NCBI RefSeq assembly: GCF_030812675.1
Contig: NZ_JAUSTE010000008.1
Span: 1-64,000 of the forward strand
Source of the DNA: Sinomonas atrocyanea
GTDB lineage: Bacteria; Actinomycetota; Actinomycetes; Actinomycetales; Micrococcaceae
DNA: 64,000 bases
Reading direction: 5' to 3'
The position numbers were made by a program, and so were the translations under genes. Of this stretch, positions 8,234 through 15,565 are shown in pieces (within the stretch, counting starts at the first letter, position 1; each line of letters opens with the position of its first letter). The notes under the pieces are model-generated. The model had not been told where the DNA came from. It worked only from the letters and a program-made list of their open reading frames with translations, and made no database searches.

Positions 8234-8842
8234 ATGGCCACGTACGGATACGCCCGAGTCAGCACGGCCGACCAGAACCCCCAGCTCCAGATCGATGCAC
8301 TCGAGGCTCACGGCGTGGACGTGGACAACCCTAAGCGGCTCTACACGGAGCATGTCAGCGGCACCGTGAAGGCCAGCGACCGCGAACGCCTGGCGGCGCT
8401 CCTCGACCGCGTAGAGGCAGGGGACAAGATCATTGTCTGGAAGTTCGACCGACTGGGCCGCAACACCCTTGACGTGCTCTCAGTGCTCCAGACCCTCAAG
8501 GATCGGGGCGTCTATCTCGAATCCGTGACGGACAAGATCGACACCTCATCGCCCATGGGTGAGGCCATGTTCACAATCCTTGCCGCGTTCGCCCAGCTTG
8601 AGCGTGACCTCATCGCTGAGCGCACGACGGCGGGGCTGCAGGCTGCCCGCGAACAGGGCAAGCTTGGCGGCCGTCCCAAGGTCACCACGAGAGACCCCCG
8701 TGTCGCTCAGGCTGTCGCGTACCGCAAGCGCGGTTTCACCGTCGAAGAGACCGCCCACCAGATGAGCCAGGCGAACGGCAAGAGCATCAGCATCGCGACC
8801 GTCTATCGACTCCTGAGGCTGGGTCGCGATGCGACCCAGTAG
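8234..8842 (+). CDS. Small serine recombinase (resolvase/invertase family)
   Basis: This 202-aa protein has the standard layout of Tn3 resolvases and DNA invertases: a catalytic domain starting GYARVST with nucleophile Ser10, the motif FDRLGRNTLDV near residues 75-85, the long E-helix region (FAQLERDLIAERT), the hinge GGRPK and a C-terminal helix-turn-helix. The ATG at 8234 has a GAGAGGA ribosome site. It is full length. It lies mid-element, away from the att sites, so it is unlikely to be the integrase. It may resolve cointegrates, invert a segment or be a remnant of a transposon. No transposase was seen beside it. Confidence 0.92.
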   Translation: MATYGYARVSTADQNPQLQIDALEAHGVDVDNPKRLYTEHVSGTVKASDRERLAALLDRVEAGDKIIVWKFDRLGRNTLDVLSVLQTLKDRGVYLESVTDKIDTSSPMGEAMFTILAAFAQLERDLIAERTTAGLQAAREQGKLGGRPKVTTRDPRVAQAVAYRKRGFTVEETAHQMSQANGKSISIATVYRLLRLGRDATQ

Positions 8843-8893
8843 GCTTGGGTCTCGTTCAACAGACCCGCGCCGGGGGTTGAGCGTTCAAGCAGG

Positions 8894-8932
8894 AGGGGCC
8901 CCGGATCATCACCTGATGACTCCGGGGCCCCT
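8894..8932 (+). terminator. Terminator after the resolvase gene
   Basis: A 12-bp perfect stem (8894-8905 with 8921-8932) encloses a further 5-bp TCATC/GATGA stem. It begins about 50 bp after the resolvase stop and is followed by a pyrimidine-rich stretch. The arm contains the self-complementary GGGGCCCC. Confidence 0.8.
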
Positions 8933-9105
8933 TCCGTTCCTGCGTTGTATGCGCTCAGCCGCCCGTACGGGCCCCTTCTAGGGCCCAGATCAGGCTTCCA
9001 GTCATCAGGGCTAAGTAGCGCCACCTGGGCTCTCTATGGGCCTCGCAGCGGCTCTCTGCGTGCGGCTGCCGTTTGCGGCTCGTGGCGTCGTCAGCGGGAT
9101 GCTAT

Positions 9106-9546
9106 TCAAAGCAGATTGGCGGCGTTGAATCGACGGCTGAACTCCGAGCGGGAACTGCCCCATGTGGAACCCATGAGCACGATTGGCACCTTGTATTCGG
9201 CCAAGAACTCATACACCGACTTTGCATCCATGCTCAACATCTCACCCATCTGGGTGACCGTCTCAAGGTCGCGATTCGGCGCTTCCATATGGGCGCCGCC
9301 TTGCGGGGCGCCTATCACGAGCTCCTCTTCGAGGGCCGGCAGATAGCTGGCAAGGAGCCGAAGGGCCTCGTCCCGGCCGATCCTCATTCGAAATGCAAAG
9401 TCGAATATTACGTCGGCAACGTCCTCCGAAACACTCATTATTGTGCGTCGAGGTGCAGCTGGACGCAAGTTCTTTTCTAGATTCATGGGCGCCAAGGTAG
9501 CACACATCTCGGCGGTCATGGAAAGATGTCCATTGTCTATTGGCAT
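9106..9546 (-). CDS. Small protein of unknown function
   Basis: The open frame encodes up to 146 residues and I do not recognise it firmly. The conserved-looking part runs from about residue 37 (MSVSEDVADVIFDF) and is mainly helical and acidic. The stretch MDAKSVYEFLAEYKVPIVL near the C-terminus resembles the helix-turn-helix end of small UPF0175-like antitoxins, but this is a weak impression. Candidate starts are ATG at 9546, 9486 (MNLEKN) and 9438 (MSVSED); none has a strong ribosome site. It is divergent from the Abi_C gene across an AT-rich region, so it could be the regulator or antitoxin partner of that gene. That pairing is inference. Confidence 0.5.
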   Translation of the reverse strand: MPIDNGHLSMTAEMCATLAPMNLEKNLRPAAPRRTIMSVSEDVADVIFDFAFRMRIGRDEALRLLASYLPALEEELVIGAPQGGAHMEAPNRDLETVTQMGEMLSMDAKSVYEFLAEYKVPIVLMGSTWGSSRSEFSRRFNAANLL

Positions 9547-9863
9547 ATGTTGCGAGTCGTGAAATATATATATGAATCTACAATTGAGAAATCTCTGATT
9601 CGCGCGGTTGGCTTTCCGGTCGCCGGCCGAAGGGGGAGGGGGATCGGCATGGAGGTTTGGCTCGCTCGGCTCAGGGCTTCAAACCGACCATCCCGAGCTC
9701 GCGCGGGCGCGACTCGGGCCCTCGCTCTGTCCCATAGGCTTCCTGCTGCCGAAGAGCCCGACGGTCATCCCGAGGTTCAGGGTGGTGAGCGGCTGCTCCC
9801 ACATCGAGACCGACTGGTGCGGCGCGCCGCGCCGCCCGGCTTCCACCGCGAGATGATCGTCAG
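9547..9863. promoter_or_regulatory. AT-rich divergent promoter region and long leader
   Basis: Positions 9540-9600 contain an alternating AT run (near 9567-9578), by far the most AT-rich stretch noticed in the window. It probably holds promoters for the small gene to the left and the Abi_C gene to the right. From about 9600 to 9863 composition returns to GC-rich; this part shows no trustworthy gene and would be a leader of about 260 nt. A short frame ends in a TGA overlapping the GTG start of the Abi_C gene (9864-9867). Confidence 0.4.
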
Positions 9864-10703
9864 GTGACGACACAGCCGATCAGCCAGGAAATTGGAGCCG
9901 CGCTCGGGCGCTTCTTCTACTCGGGCGAGGGGCCTTCGCACTCAAAGCTGACTCGGGTGTTCATGGCTGGGGGATACGGGGACGACGATCCTTACGTGCC
10001 TGCTGCAAATGGTCGCCCGGCGAGCCCCAATAAGGAGCAGCGGGTGCTTCAAGTCTTCGGGGCAGCCGTCCGGAGGCCGGGTGGGGCGAGGGCTCTCGTG
10101 GAGGCGATGCTGACCGAGCTTCGGGTGCACGGGTCCTTCAGCCCCACAAGCTCTAAGTACAACCCTGAAGCCACAACCACTGCACAAAGGGCCTTCTCGC
10201 GGAAGGGGTGGCATCTAGACGAGGACGGACTTCTCCAGCCCATCGCTGGCATCGATGTCACTACGGGAGGGCGGCAGGCTCTTGATGAGCAACTTGAGAG
10301 ACTACGTCGCAACAGTGAAGATCCGGGCGCGCTTCTAGGCACATCGAAGGATCTACTTGAAGCTGTCGCGAAGTTCGTCCTCAAGGAGATGGGCATGCCC
10401 CTCACCGGCAAAGAGAGCTTCAACCAGCTGTGGTACCTCGCACGAGAGCGACTTAATCTCTTGCCCCAGAACGTAGACACAAACGTCCCAGGTCATCTCT
10501 CAATCCGTGCGGTGCTCCAAGCGGCATGGGGCATCGCGGATCAGGTAAATGAACTTCGCAAGTTTCAAGGAACCGGGCACGGTCGGACGCTGCCTACTGG
10601 CGTAACCCGAGAACTGGCACTCTTGATCGTCCGCGAAGCGTGCAGCGTGGCAGAGTTTGTGCTGACCTCGCTCGACCGTCAGCTAGGTCGGCGCGCCGAG
10701 TAG
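9864..10703 (+). CDS. Abi_C-domain (HEPN-type) abortive infection protein
   Basis: This 279-aa protein ends in a region (about 210-275) matching the abortive-infection C-terminal (Abi_C) pattern: a helix with VNELRKFQGTGHGR followed by a hydrophobic helix (LALLIVREACSVAEFVL). It contains R232-x6-H239, the RNA-cleaving motif of HEPN ribonucleases. Known members sense phage infection and cleave RNA to stop growth. The N-terminal 200 residues are unassigned and probably sense the trigger or bind a partner. The start is GTG at 9864 and is weakly supported by a ribosome site. It faces the next gene tail to tail. No antitoxin is certain; the small divergent gene at 9106-9546 is the nearest candidate. 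Confidence 0.8.
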   Translation: MTTQPISQEIGAALGRFFYSGEGPSHSKLTRVFMAGGYGDDDPYVPAANGRPASPNKEQRVLQVFGAAVRRPGGARALVEAMLTELRVHGSFSPTSSKYNPEATTTAQRAFSRKGWHLDEDGLLQPIAGIDVTTGGRQALDEQLERLRRNSEDPGALLGTSKDLLEAVAKFVLKEMGMPLTGKESFNQLWYLARERLNLLPQNVDTNVPGHLSIRAVLQAAWGIADQVNELRKFQGTGHGRTLPTGVTRELALLIVREACSVAEFVLTSLDRQLGRRAE

Positions 10704-10827
10704 TCCGCCACTCCACCATTCCCTTTAGAGAAGCACGAGCAAAACGGTGCGGCCCCCAGGCTGGGGCCCACCTGAGAGAAGCTGTCGGGGGCTGCCGCCC
10801 CGGCAAGCGTTCGAAGCTTCGAGAGCA
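10704..10827. terminator. Convergent gap with hairpin
   Basis: This 124-bp gap separates two convergent genes. It contains a GC hairpin (GGCCCCCA...TGGGGCC, about 10751-10769). It also holds AGAAGCTGTC (10774-10783), which recurs near the right att site (11697-11706), so the stretch may be part of a short direct repeat of the element. Confidence 0.45.
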
Positions 10828-11484
10828 TCAGGGCATGTTTCTTTCCATCTCACCGAGCGCGTCCCTGACGCCTTCCATGACTGAATCTACGTAGTCCTCC
10901 ACAGCGCCGAGTATGTCGAAGGCCTGTTTCAACATGCGGACGAGGTTGGGGAAGTCGATGCGTTCCTCTTGGGAAGGGTGATGGTCGCTTACGTACCGGA
11001 AGGTTGTGCCGCTCTCGTCCGCTTCGTGGAGTAGCCCGATGACTCGAACGACTTGCTCCGGAAACTCGGCTCGAAGATCGAAGCGCTCGTCCAGTTCATT
11101 GAAATGTGACCGGGCTTCTGCGAGCAGTGCGTCAAGATTGTGCCGATGCTTCAATCGCAATCTCTTGTTGACGTTCTCCCTGTCCAGGAAAGGATCGTTG
11201 GCGTCGGCCAGTTCGCGGCGAAGCCTCGTCCAATCACGGATTATTGACTTCAGTTCAAGCTCGTAAGCCTGTCTATACAGGGTTAGGAACGGCAGCAGGA
11301 TCATGTCGTCCGCTGGCTGGCCCTTGAACGTGCCGGCCAAACGTTCGGCAGCTTCCGCGTAAAAGGCCGCTAGATGCCGGTCGGTCTCGTTCGATGCCTT
11401 GACAACTAGCCGCCTGTAGCTGGTCTCAGGCACCGCCTCAAGTAGCTGCCAGCTTTGCCGACTGTCAGAGTTCTCGCTGGTCAT
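10828..11484 (-). CDS. Helical 218-aa protein, possibly HEPN-like
   Basis: No family is recognised with certainty. The protein is predicted mostly alpha-helical and soluble. The segment FLTLYRQAYELELKSIIRD (67-85), the RHNLDALL stretch (114-121) and TFRYVSD (161-167) resemble uncharacterised HEPN-like proteins of defence islands. There is no textbook R-x4-6-H in the expected place, so nuclease activity is uncertain. The open frame extends upstream to 11736, but ATG 11484 is preferred because an AGAGAG ribosome site precedes it and the upstream translation is low-complexity. It is the last gene before attR. Confidence 0.65.
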   Translation of the reverse strand: MTSENSDSRQSWQLLEAVPETSYRRLVVKASNETDRHLAAFYAEAAERLAGTFKGQPADDMILLPFLTLYRQAYELELKSIIRDWTRLRRELADANDPFLDRENVNKRLRLKHRHNLDALLAEARSHFNELDERFDLRAEFPEQVVRVIGLLHEADESGTTFRYVSDHHPSQEERIDFPNLVRMLKQAFDILGAVEDYVDSVMEGVRDALGEMERNMP

Positions 11485-11780
11485 CCCGCTCTCTTTCGCA
11501 TATTGCCTTACATGTGCGGTCAGTCTCCCATGCCCCACCTCTTGATTGCTTCCAGTCAATGATCTGGTCGACCTGAGGGGGTGGGAGTATCCCCGGCGGT
11601 GAGGAGCCCGCCGGGGCCGCCCCTGAGACTGGCGCCCGAGGGTCCCTATCGGTGAATCGCGAAAGACGCCGCGGCTGCCTTGAGCAGGCCAGACTGAGAA
11701 GCTGTCTGAGGGCTTAGGCAGCAAGGCCATCGGCATGGAGCCGGTGGCCTTGCTGCGACCTTAGAAGGCGGCACAGGGCG
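11485..11780. other. Right end of the element: hairpins and putA terminator
   Basis: The region upstream of the helical gene holds a 9-bp stem (CCCCGGCGG with CCGCCGGGG, about 11593-11618) and, nearer attR, the hairpin listed as the putA terminator. A TTGACT (minus strand, near 11553) could be the -35 of the helical gene. No coding sequence is supported. Confidence 0.5.
11718..11756 (-). terminator. Element-borne terminator for reconstituted putA
   Basis: A 16-bp stem with one G-U pair (11718-11733 with 11741-11756) and a 7-nt loop lies about 25 bp beyond the putA stop in the direction of putA transcription. It lies inside the element, so the element supplies both the last codons and the terminator. 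Confidence 0.75.
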
Positions 11781-14700
11781 TTACAGCGTCACTGTCATCA
11801 ATGTGGGGTTCGGGTTCCCGAAACGGTGCGCCGTCACCGAGACGGCCTGCTCGTGCAGGAACGGCAGGAGCTCCACCCGGCCGGCCGAGACGACCGGGTG
11901 CGCGTACACCGCCACGTCCGGGGTGCCGCCCACGGCCTCGGCGAGGGCCCGCGCGGAGGAGGCCGCGTCGTCGTCCGTGCCGGCGATCAGCCGCACGCGT
12001 CCCGCCCCGAGCGCCGCCGCGCGCCCCAGCCAGGAGGCGGAGTCCTCGACCGCCACCGTCACGCCGTGGCGGCGCAGGACGTCCGAGGCCGAGCCGGGAA
12101 GGCCGACGGCGGTGCTCACCGTCACGGCAGACCCGGCCACGAGCCCGGCCCCCGCAACCCGCAGCAGCTCGGCGACTCCGTGTCCAGAGGTCGGCGCCTC
12201 GAACCGGACCGTCACCGGGACGGGGCGGTAGCGGAACACGTTGCGCTCGCAGGCCAGGGCCGAGACGTCCTTCGAGACGCCGAACTCCTCGGCCCATGCC
12301 GCGGCGTCCGAGCCGAGGGCGGCAGCCAGCCACGCGGCGTCGTCCGCGGGGAGCGCGCCCTCGGCGGACGCGAGAAGGTCTGCGGCCGCCCGGCCGAGGC
12401 CCCGCTCCGCCGCTGGCGCGGTCCCGCCGGGTGCGTCCGCCCAGGAGCCGAGCCCCACGAGGTAGTTGGGACCGCCCGCCTTGGCGCCGGCGCCGACGGC
12501 GGACTTCTTCCAGCCGCCGAACGGCTGCCGCTGGACGATCGCACCGGTGATGCCGCGGTTGACGTACAGGTTGCCGGCGGCGATGTGCTCGGCCCAGTAC
12601 GCGATCTCGCCGGCGTCGAGGGAATGGAGCCCGGAGGTCAGGCCGTAGTCCACCCGGTTGACGAGCTCCACGGCCTCCTCGAGCGTCCGCGCGGTCATGA
12701 CCCCGAGGACCGGCCCGAAGTACTCGGTCAGGTGGTACTCGCTGCCGGGGCGCACGCCCGCGCGCACCCCGGGGCTCCAGAGTTTGCCGGAGTCATCGAG
12801 CTGGCGCGGCTCGAGCACCCAGTGCTCGCCGGGGCCGAGCTCGGTGAGGCCGCGGCGCAGCTTGTCTCCCGGCGGCTCGACCACGGGCCCCATCTGGCTC
12901 CGCGGGTCCCACGGGTAGCCCACATGGAGCGACTCGACCGCGTCGACGAGCTGGTTGCGGAACCGCCGGGACCGGGCGACCGAGCCCACGAGGACCACGA
13001 GCGAGGCCGCCGAGCACTTCTGGCCGGCGTGCCCGAACGCGGAATAGGCCACGTCCTTCGCAGCGAGGTCCAGGTCCGCGCTCGGGGTCACGATGATGGC
13101 GTTCTTGCCGCTGGTCTCGGCGAGCAGGGGGAGGTCGGGCCGGAACGAGCGGAACAGCTGCGCCGTCTCGTACCCGCCCGTGAGGATCACGCGGTCCACC
13201 TCGGGGTGCGCGATGAGGCGCTGGCCGAGCCCGCGCTCGGGCAGCTGCACGAGCTGGAGCACCTCGCGCCCGACCCCTGTCTCCGCGCGCGTCGCCTCGA
13301 GCGCCTCCCACAGCGCCGCGACCATCACCGCGCCGCTGCGGCGCGCCTGCTGGGCGGGCTTGATCACCACGCCGGAGCCGGCAGCCAGCGCCGCCAGCGT
13401 GGACCCCGCGGGGATCGCCACGGGGAAGTTCCACGGCGGCGTCACGACGGTGAGGCGGCTGGGCACGAACCGGGCACCCTCCACGGCGTCGAGCTCGCGG
13501 GCGAGGGTCGCGTAGTAGTGGGCGAAGTCGACGGCCTCGGACACCTCGGGGTCGCCCTGGTCGAGGGTCTTGCCCGTCTCCGAGGCCATGGCCTCGAGGA
13601 GGTCCGCGCGGTGCCGCTCGAGCGAACGGCCCATCTCGTCCAGCACCGCGGCGCGCTGCGCGCCCGTGAGCGCTCCCCAGACTCCGCCGGCTGACGCCGC
13701 CGCGCGGACGACGCCGTCGAGCTCGCCCTCCGTGCCGACCGTCGCCTTCTCGACCGTGTCCATGCCGATTTGGCTATATTCCGATCTGGCGATAATCGCT
13801 CGGCCCCACGCCCGATTGGCGGGAAGGTCCGGATCGGTGTCCGGGGTGTTGGCGAACCCGGCTCCCGCCCTCCATCTGGGAGTCACCTCCTGGGAGTCAG
13901 CTGAGGTGACCTCCAGAAGCTGACTCCCAGAAGGGGCGGGAAGGTCGGTGGTGCGGTCCTGGATCCGGTTCGGGGCCGGCATGGCCGGGGTACCGTCCGG
14001 ACCGACGAAGGGAGCGGAGCCGAGGGCCGCGAGGGAGGCGAGGAAGCGTTCCTTCTCGCGCTCGAAGAGGGCAGCGCCGCGGGGGTCGTCCGAGCCCAGT
14101 TCGAAGACCGCGGACATGAAGTTGTCCTGGCTCGCGCCCTCCTCGAGGCGGCGGATCAGGTAGGCGATCGCGACGTCGAACTCGTCCGGGTGAACCACGG
14201 GCGTGTACAGCAGCAGGTGGCCCACGTCGGCCAGGACGGCCTGCGCCTGCGCGGACGCCATGCCGAGGAGCATCTCGAACTCGATGAGCCCGGAGCCTTC
14301 GCTTACCCCGGTGTCCACCCCGCGGGCCTTCGCGAGCAGCCACGCGAGGGCGATGTCGAACAGGTTGTGGCCGGCGACGCCCACGCGCACGTTGGCCAGA
14401 CGCTCGGGCGTGAGCGCGTAGTCGAGGATCGCCTTGTAGGACGTGTCCGTCTCCCGCTTGGAGCCCCACGTCGCCGCCGGCCAGCCGTGGATCTCCGCGT
14501 CCACATGCTCCATCGGCAGGTTGGCCCCCTTGACCACGCGGACCTTGATCGGCGCGCCGCCGCCGGCCACGCGCTGCGCGGCCCATTCCTGGAGGTGGAC
14601 CATGGCGCCGAGCGCGTCCGGCAGGTAGGCCTGCAGGACGATCCCGGCCTCGAGCCCCCGGAACTCCTCGAGCTCGAGCAGCCGCGTGAACACGGCGATC

Positions 14701-15476
14701 GTCAGGTCGAGGTCCTTGTACTCCTCCATGTCGAGGTTGATGAACTTGCGGGTGGGGGCCGAGGCCGCCAGGCGGTACAGCGGCGTGAGCGACTCGACGA
14801 TGTGCTCCACGGCCTCCTCGAAGGCCCAGTGGTTGTGCGGTGCCACGGTCGCGGAGACCTTGATCGAGGCGTAGTCCACGTCGTCCCGGGCGAGCAGCCG
14901 GCGCGTGCCCTCGAGCCGCCGGGCTGCTTCGCCGCGGCCGAGGATCGCCTCGCCCAGCAGGTTCATGTTCAGCCGGATCCCGGGCTTGCGGATCTTGGCG
15001 ATGGCGGGGCCCAGCCGGGAGTCCGAGGCATCGACGATCAGGTGGCCCACCATCTCGCGCAGGACCCGCCGGGCCACCGGCACCACCACGCCGGGGGCCG
15101 CCGGGGCGAGCGCGCCGCCCGCGGCAAGCGCCGCCCGCAGCGGCCAGGGGAGGAAGCGGGGGGCCTTGGCCGAAAGCGCCTTGAGGTTCTGCGCGGCGAC
15201 GCCGAGGTCTTCCGGGCGCACCACGCCGTCCACGAATCCCACGGTGAAGGGCAGGCCGTCCTGGTCCTGGAGCACGCCTGCCAGCTGCGCCGCGGCCGCG
15301 TCGACAGGCAGCGCGGCGGCGGCGTCGAGCCAGCTGCGGACCTGCGCGACGGCGTCATCGGCGAGGTCCTGAGGACGGATCGGGTGCGGCGCACCCAGGG
15401 CGCGCGGGCCGGCTGCCGGAGCCGACGGGGCGGGGATGCTGCCCGCGGAGCTCGGGGCGTCGATGTGCGTGGTCAT
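11781..15476 (-). CDS. putA: Bifunctional proline dehydrogenase / P5C dehydrogenase
   Basis: This 1231-aa enzyme oxidises proline to P5C (FAD-dependent PRODH half, roughly residues 100-480) and P5C to glutamate (NAD-dependent aldehyde dehydrogenase half, roughly 560-1130). Visible signatures include the PRODH stretch VRVVKGANLPME and the ALDH catalytic-cysteine motif GHAGQKCSAASLV. ATG 15476 is preferred over an upstream in-frame start at 15536 because family similarity begins after it. It is divergent from a LysR gene that probably controls it. Two oddities: the linker (around residues 515-535) is encoded by an inverted 14-bp repeat element, and the final codons and TAA stop come from an integrated element. 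The protein should still be functional because both parts keep the frame. Confidence 0.95.
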   Translation of the reverse strand: MTTHIDAPSSAGSIPAPSAPAAGPRALGAPHPIRPQDLADDAVAQVRSWLDAAAALPVDAAAAQLAGVLQDQDGLPFTVGFVDGVVRPEDLGVAAQNLKALSAKAPRFLPWPLRAALAAGGALAPAAPGVVVPVARRVLREMVGHLIVDASDSRLGPAIAKIRKPGIRLNMNLLGEAILGRGEAARRLEGTRRLLARDDVDYASIKVSATVAPHNHWAFEEAVEHIVESLTPLYRLAASAPTRKFINLDMEEYKDLDLTIAVFTRLLELEEFRGLEAGIVLQAYLPDALGAMVHLQEWAAQRVAGGGAPIKVRVVKGANLPMEHVDAEIHGWPAATWGSKRETDTSYKAILDYALTPERLANVRVGVAGHNLFDIALAWLLAKARGVDTGVSEGSGLIEFEMLLGMASAQAQAVLADVGHLLLYTPVVHPDEFDVAIAYLIRRLEEGASQDNFMSAVFELGSDDPRGAALFEREKERFLASLAALGSAPFVGPDGTPAMPAPNRIQDRTTDLPAPSGSQLLEVTSADSQEVTPRWRAGAGFANTPDTDPDLPANRAWGRAIIARSEYSQIGMDTVEKATVGTEGELDGVVRAAASAGGVWGALTGAQRAAVLDEMGRSLERHRADLLEAMASETGKTLDQGDPEVSEAVDFAHYYATLARELDAVEGARFVPSRLTVVTPPWNFPVAIPAGSTLAALAAGSGVVIKPAQQARRSGAVMVAALWEALEATRAETGVGREVLQLVQLPERGLGQRLIAHPEVDRVILTGGYETAQLFRSFRPDLPLLAETSGKNAIIVTPSADLDLAAKDVAYSAFGHAGQKCSAASLVVLVGSVARSRRFRNQLVDAVESLHVGYPWDPRSQMGPVVEPPGDKLRRGLTELGPGEHWVLEPRQLDDSGKLWSPGVRAGVRPGSEYHLTEYFGPVLGVMTARTLEEAVELVNRVDYGLTSGLHSLDAGEIAYWAEHIAAGNLYVNRGITGAIVQRQPFGGWKKSAVGAGAKAGGPNYLVGLGSWADAPGGTAPAAERGLGRAAADLLASAEGALPADDAAWLAAALGSDAAAWAEEFGVSKDVSALACERNVFRYRPVPVTVRFEAPTSGHGVAELLRVAGAGLVAGSAVTVSTAVGLPGSASDVLRRHGVTVAVEDSASWLGRAAALGAGRVRLIAGTDDDAASSARALAEAVGGTPDVAVYAHPVVSAGRVELLPFLHEQAVSVTAHRFGNPNPTLMTVTL
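11790..11829. other. putA: attR of the integrated element, inside putA
   Basis: This 40-bp stretch matches attL (136-175) at 33 positions, with a 17-bp identical core at 11806-11822 centred on TT (11815-11816). It encodes the last residues of the present PutA. Sequence to the right is host putA; sequence to the left, including the final codons and TAA stop, is inferred to come from the element's attP. Confidence 0.8.
13872..13933. repeat. In-frame inverted repeat element inside putA
   Basis: Two 14-bp units of the form AGSTGACYYCCAGR run forward at 13904-13931, and two run in the opposite sense at 13873-13900, making a hairpin-like inverted pair. The same unit family occurs three times in tandem at 38555-38596 outside any gene. 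Here it encodes a short Ser/Thr/Glu-rich peptide in the linker between the two PutA enzyme domains. Confidence 0.7.
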
Positions 15477-15565
15477 GAAGCCAGTATGTGACGCACAATA
15501 CGAAAGGAGAAGCGATGATTTCCGATGGATACCCATGAGGAAACCCGATGAATTAAGGAGTCGCC
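15477..15565. promoter_or_regulatory. Divergent putA / LysR promoter region
   Basis: This 89-bp region separates putA and its LysR gene. It contains nested dyads: TTTCC (15519-15523) with GGAAA (15539-15543), and ATGG (15525-15528) with CCAT (15533-15536). LysR regulators usually bind such interrupted dyads in the shared promoter, repressing their own gene and activating the divergent one. AAGGAG (15555-15560) is the ribosome site of the LysR gene. Confidence 0.55.

Larger units (their letters stand above)
162..11815. mobile_element. Serine-integrase genomic island in the 3' end of putA
   Basis: The element is bounded by attL (core 152-168) and attR (core 11806-11822), giving about 11,654 bp between equivalent points. 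It carries a large serine integrase at the left end, an HNH endonuclease, a type IIG-like restriction-modification protein with an upstream unknown gene, a small resolvase, a short unknown gene, an Abi_C protein and a helical protein. Base composition is visibly less GC-rich than the chromosome to the right. There are no phage structural genes, relaxase or conjugation genes, so it is a small integrative element with a defence-like cargo. At its right end it supplies a substitute putA tail and terminator. Transfer probably needs a helper or natural DNA uptake, which is inference. Confidence 0.85.

Noticed and set aside
9526-9867. 113-codon frame whose stop overlaps the Abi_C start
   Set aside because: The overlap looks like coupling, but the translation is Arg/Ala-rich and crosses the AT-rich promoter; no ribosome site or motif.
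162-11815. Prophage interpretation of the left region
   Set aside because: No capsid, terminase, portal, tail or lysis genes; an HNH gene and integrase alone do not make a prophage.
162-11815. Integration into a tRNA gene
   Set aside because: The att core is coding sequence of putA; no tRNA cloverleaf or T-loop sequence was seen at either end.
11826-13694. 622-codon open frame antisense to putA
   Set aside because: It lies wholly opposite the PutA aldehyde dehydrogenase half and has shadow composition (Arg, Gly, Ala, Val, His).
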